From: Spirosoma sp.
GTDB lineage: Bacteria > Bacteroidota > Bacteroidia > Cytophagales > Spirosomataceae
DNA length: 64,000 nucleotides
Direction: 5' to 3'
NCBI RefSeq assembly: GCF_026391055.1
Contig: NZ_JAPLET010000015.1
Coordinates: forward strand, 186,001-250,000
Below the pieces are notes generated by a model. That model was not told the origin of the DNA, did no database searches, and was given only the letters and a program-made list of their open reading frames with translations. The first letter of the stretch is position 1. Each line of letters begins with the position of its first letter. Shown here piece after piece: positions 61,425 to 64,000 of this stretch. The translations under genes and the position numbers were made by a program.

Positions 61425-63048
61425 CCAATTGGACGGGCTCTTCAGAAAGTCGGCTGAAGAGTTTGATCCTCCGTTTGATCCGACCGCCTGGCAGGATATG
61501 AAGTCCCGGCTGGATACGAACGATCGGACGGTGCCCGGTAAAACGCCACTTTGGAAGAATATTCTCCGATGGGGTTTGGTTTTGGGGCTGTTTTTGTTCC
61601 TGCTTACAGGAAGCCTGTACACCTATCGTCGTGTTACGAAAGACAATGACTCATCGTCTGTAGTAGCTGTTATCTTACCGCCATTAGCAGCAGGCCCTGA
61701 ATCGAATAAAACGCAGCCACGGCCGGGTCGGGCGGTGGAATCACGCGTGTTGAAAAACGACTCCGCGCAAACGACGCCCGATGGGACTGAGGCACGGGAA
61801 GCAAAGCCAGGTCCTCAATCGACCAGCCCGAAACAGTCAGTCAACGACTTGGCCGATACCAATGGTCAGCCGGAAAGCCGCAACCCGACTAAATCATCAG
61901 TCGAAACGGTAAACAAGGTAACGCCAACGACACCGAATGCAACAGGTGAGGAGAAGATTGCGTATGGACTGAAACTTGATCGAACCGATACGGATCGCGC
62001 AACAAACGTACATGACCGGGGCGTACCTTCTAAGAGCGTCTTGGCCAGAGCAGCGCGTACGAAGATGGCCCGACAACGGACGGGGACATTAGCAATGGAA
62101 CGACTCCTGAACCGGAAGCAGACAAACGTTCGCCGTACAGATCGTGCTGTAACGCCTGTGGCCAGTAACGATCCGACGTTGGTTTCTGGCGCATCAGTCG
62201 GCAAACCGCCGTTCAGGAGAAATCGGGAACCAGTTACCGGTACGAGTGCCAACACAACTGAAAATACCAACCAACCTAATGGAGTTCAGGCAGAGGCAGC
62301 CGGATTGTCAGTTATTAACGAATTGGCAATCCGGCCCGCCAAATGGCCTAAAAATCTGCCTTTTACGGGTCGAGATTGGGTTGAGAAGCCTCAACCGGAT
62401 ACGGTTGCGCAGCGGGTTAACACAGCGTCGCCGGTTCAGCGTGGTCTGAGTATCCGGTTTGCCGTAGCACCCGATTTGAGTTCGGTAGGGTTGAAGAACT
62501 TTACCCGGCCTGGTACCAACGTAGGCGTGTATCTGGAATACCGGCTGGCTTCGCGCTGGAGTGTGCAGGCCGGAATAATTCAGAGTACGAAGATTTATAG
62601 TGCACTGGGTTCGGAGTATACCGCCCCACAGGGCACCTGGAATAATGGAGGAACCATTGTGAAACCGCTCAGTATTGATGGGCAGTGTACTATGTTCGAC
62701 ATTCCGATCAATATCCGCTATGACTTTTCGCTTCGTCCGCGGACCAGTGGATTGCCACCGAGCCGATGGTTCGTATCCGGTGGCGTAACAAGCTACTACA
62801 TCAAAAAAGAGGATTATACATTTAACTATCCTCCCCACACCTACAATGTGAAAAAAGAAGCTAGCTACAGCACCGGTGGTTATGGCCTTAGCCAGTTGAA
62901 CCTGTCTGTTGGCTACGAGCGGGCCTTAACAAAACGCCTGTCGTGGCAGGTAGAACCTTTCATAAAAATGCCATTGAAAGGGGTTGGTTTTTTTAAGATT
63001 GATCTGCTCAGTACCGGTACTTTTTTCTCGATTCGCTATAAACTTTAA
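61399..63048 (+). CDS. Inner-membrane-anchored protein with C-terminal outer-membrane beta-barrel, coupled to the ECF sigma factor
   Basis: The 549-residue protein has an N-terminal cytoplasmic stretch (about 1-50; DDQLDGLFRKSAEEFDPPFDPTAW), one membrane helix at 57-75 (LRWGLVLGLFLFLLTGSLY), a long disordered Thr/Pro/Arg-rich part (about 80-340) and a C-terminal beta-rich region (about 345-549; SIRFAVAPDLSSVG, GVYLEYRLASRWSVQAG, NLSVGYERALTKRLSWQVEPFI, FFSIRYKL) like PorT-family outer-membrane barrels. It overlaps the sigma factor gene by 26 bases. The cytoplasmic part probably binds that sigma factor, as anti-sigma proteins do, but no classical anti-sigma motif is visible. Confidence 0.75.
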   Translation: MSMSELTDDQLDGLFRKSAEEFDPPFDPTAWQDMKSRLDTNDRTVPGKTPLWKNILRWGLVLGLFLFLLTGSLYTYRRVTKDNDSSSVVAVILPPLAAGPESNKTQPRPGRAVESRVLKNDSAQTTPDGTEAREAKPGPQSTSPKQSVNDLADTNGQPESRNPTKSSVETVNKVTPTTPNATGEEKIAYGLKLDRTDTDRATNVHDRGVPSKSVLARAARTKMARQRTGTLAMERLLNRKQTNVRRTDRAVTPVASNDPTLVSGASVGKPPFRRNREPVTGTSANTTENTNQPNGVQAEAAGLSVINELAIRPAKWPKNLPFTGRDWVEKPQPDTVAQRVNTASPVQRGLSIRFAVAPDLSSVGLKNFTRPGTNVGVYLEYRLASRWSVQAGIIQSTKIYSALGSEYTAPQGTWNNGGTIVKPLSIDGQCTMFDIPINIRYDFSLRPRTSGLPPSRWFVSGGVTSYYIKKEDYTFNYPPHTYNVKKEASYSTGGYGLSQLNLSVGYERALTKRLSWQVEPFIKMPLKGVGFFKIDLLSTGTFFSIRYKL

Positions 63049-63121
63049 AACAACACGCACGAACAAGCCTGACGTGGCTGGTAATTATTGTTATTACACG
63101 AAATAAATAAAAGGACAACCA

Positions 63122-63637
63122 ATGAAAAGCAATCCAACAGCCGACCAGATGAATCGTGGGGAATTTATTCGTAGTCTGGGTATGAGTAGTGCAGCCCTGA
63201 TGGCCTTTTACTGCATGGGAACCACCCTGAGCTCCTGCTCATCGAAGGGTAGCGATGATCCTACGCCTTCAACTACTCCATTACCCAGCACGGGCATAAC
63301 GGGTAATGCCGAGGTATCTAAAGGCGCCATTAACTTCACCCTGAGCCTTGCCGATGCAAATTTCAGCAAGCTCAAAACCGCCGGGCAGTATGTGCTGGTT
63401 GGTAATCTGATTGTGGCAAGAACAGCCGCCGGACAGTACGTTGCCCTGTCTAAAACGTGTACCCACGAAGGTACCGACGTGCAATATCGGTCAGCTCAGA
63501 ACGATTTCTTCTGCTCAAACCATGGCTCCGAATTTAGTACTACCGGTGCCGTCGAAGTGGGTCCGGCATCCCGGCCGCTGACGCAGTATAAAACAGCCCT
63601 GAGTGCCGATGGAAATTCGCTCACCGTTACTGCCTAG
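63122..63637 (+). CDS. Rieske [2Fe-2S] lipoprotein
   Basis: The 171-residue protein has a leader NRGEFIRSLGMSSAALMAFYCMGTTLSSC with a lipobox-like LSSC, then a Thr/Pro linker. The Rieske domain has C-T-H (LSKTCTHEGTDV) and C-S-N-H (FFCSNHGSEF), 15 residues apart, which coordinates the 2Fe-2S cluster by two Cys and two His. The N-terminal R-x-E-F-x-R pattern hints at a Tat-like signal but lacks twin arginine. It would transfer electrons in the periplasm. It is 73 bases after the barrel protein gene. Confidence 0.87.
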   Translation: MKSNPTADQMNRGEFIRSLGMSSAALMAFYCMGTTLSSCSSKGSDDPTPSTTPLPSTGITGNAEVSKGAINFTLSLADANFSKLKTAGQYVLVGNLIVARTAAGQYVALSKTCTHEGTDVQYRSAQNDFFCSNHGSEFSTTGAVEVGPASRPLTQYKTALSADGNSLTVTA

Positions 63638-63722
63638 GTGACCTGATAATAAGCGTATATCAACTCGTGAAAAGCAGGCCATGCGGTGTGCCGACTAATT
63701 ACTAACCGATAAATCGTAGCGG

Positions 63723-64000
63723 ATGAAATATGTTTGTTTTGCCTTGCTGATGTGGCTGGGAATAAATTCTCTTTGGGCTCAGGATTCGACAACTGTTCGT
63801 CGCGATACAACGATAGCCCCCCAAACGGACGCTTCGGCGGCTGACTTGCTGGCTGGTTTAAGCGACTCGACGGAAGCAAAAACTGAGTTATTGCCGCATA
63901 AAATGATATTCACCCAGCGAGCATTCTGGGGGCCAAAAGGGTTACTGCGATCCATGAACGTGGCACCCCTGACGTCTGAAGGTCGTGCCCATGAGTTGAA
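63723..64000 (+). CDS. Secreted protein, partial (3' end outside window)
   Basis: The frame from ATG 63723 stays open to the window end, giving 92 residues. It starts with a signal peptide (KYVCFALLMWLGINSLWAQ), a Thr/Asp/Ala-rich linker (DSTTVRRDTTIAPQT) and then PHKMIFTQRAFWGPKGLLRSMNVAPL. I do not recognise the family. The spacing of 85 bases from the Rieske gene on the same strand suggests that both could be in one transcript, perhaps related in redox function; that is inference only. Confidence 0.7.
   Translation, partial: MKYVCFALLMWLGINSLWAQDSTTVRRDTTIAPQTDASAADLLAGLSDSTEAKTELLPHKMIFTQRAFWGPKGLLRSMNVAPLTSEGRAHEL

Overview
The window looks like the chromosome of a gliding-lineage Bacteroidota, most like the Cytophagales family Spirosomataceae (Spirosoma-type). 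This rests on gldG and gldD homologues, a type IX secretion sorting domain, Wzi-type capsule proteins, DUF1573 and AIM24 proteins, a fused 2-oxoacid dehydrogenase E1, and a complex I fragment with a NuoI-type ferredoxin subunit. No rRNA, tRNA, CRISPR array or complete insertion sequence was seen.

Bases 1-26134 are a surface-polysaccharide locus. It opens with a 5'-truncated Wza-type exporter and a Wzz-type chain-length protein. A decayed gmd remnant follows, then a Wzx flippase, a perosamine-synthase-like aminotransferase, a GNAT acetyltransferase, a GT4 and five GT2 glycosyltransferases, an MBOAT acyltransferase with an SGNH-like partner, a Wzy-like polymerase, a pectate-lyase-fold protein and a methyltransferase. 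The locus ends with a repeat-rich surface protein, a small T9SS-sorted protein, and a WcaJ-type initiating transferase between two Wzi-type outer-membrane proteins. From about 6.7 to 20 kb the DNA is visibly richer in A+T than the rest, which suggests an exchanged serotype cassette.

Bases 26-33 kb hold two hydrolases, a prohibitin-like protein, a DUF1573 protein and the fused E1. Bases 33.1-39.7 kb carry nuoI-nuoJ-nuoK-[2OG oxygenase]-nuoL-nuoM. NuoI has a tail of about 280 residues with seven FRPTxKP repeats, and the oxygenase between nuoK and nuoL resembles EGLN/PHD prolyl hydroxylases. This pairing is the most striking possible new system in the window.

Bases 39.7-58.5 kb hold mainly envelope and housekeeping genes: gldG, an LptD-like protein, an amidase, an MCE protein, a BNR-repeat protein, an acyl-CoA carboxylase beta subunit, cytochrome c, gldD, AIM24, gltX and ridA. 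Bases 58.6-64 kb carry an App1-type phosphatase, a Y-X4-D lipoprotein, and an ECF sigma factor overlapping a gene whose product appears to span from the inner membrane to an outer-membrane barrel. A Rieske lipoprotein and a gene cut by the window edge follow. Many intergenic gaps in the second half contain long perfect or near-perfect palindromes of several unrelated families.
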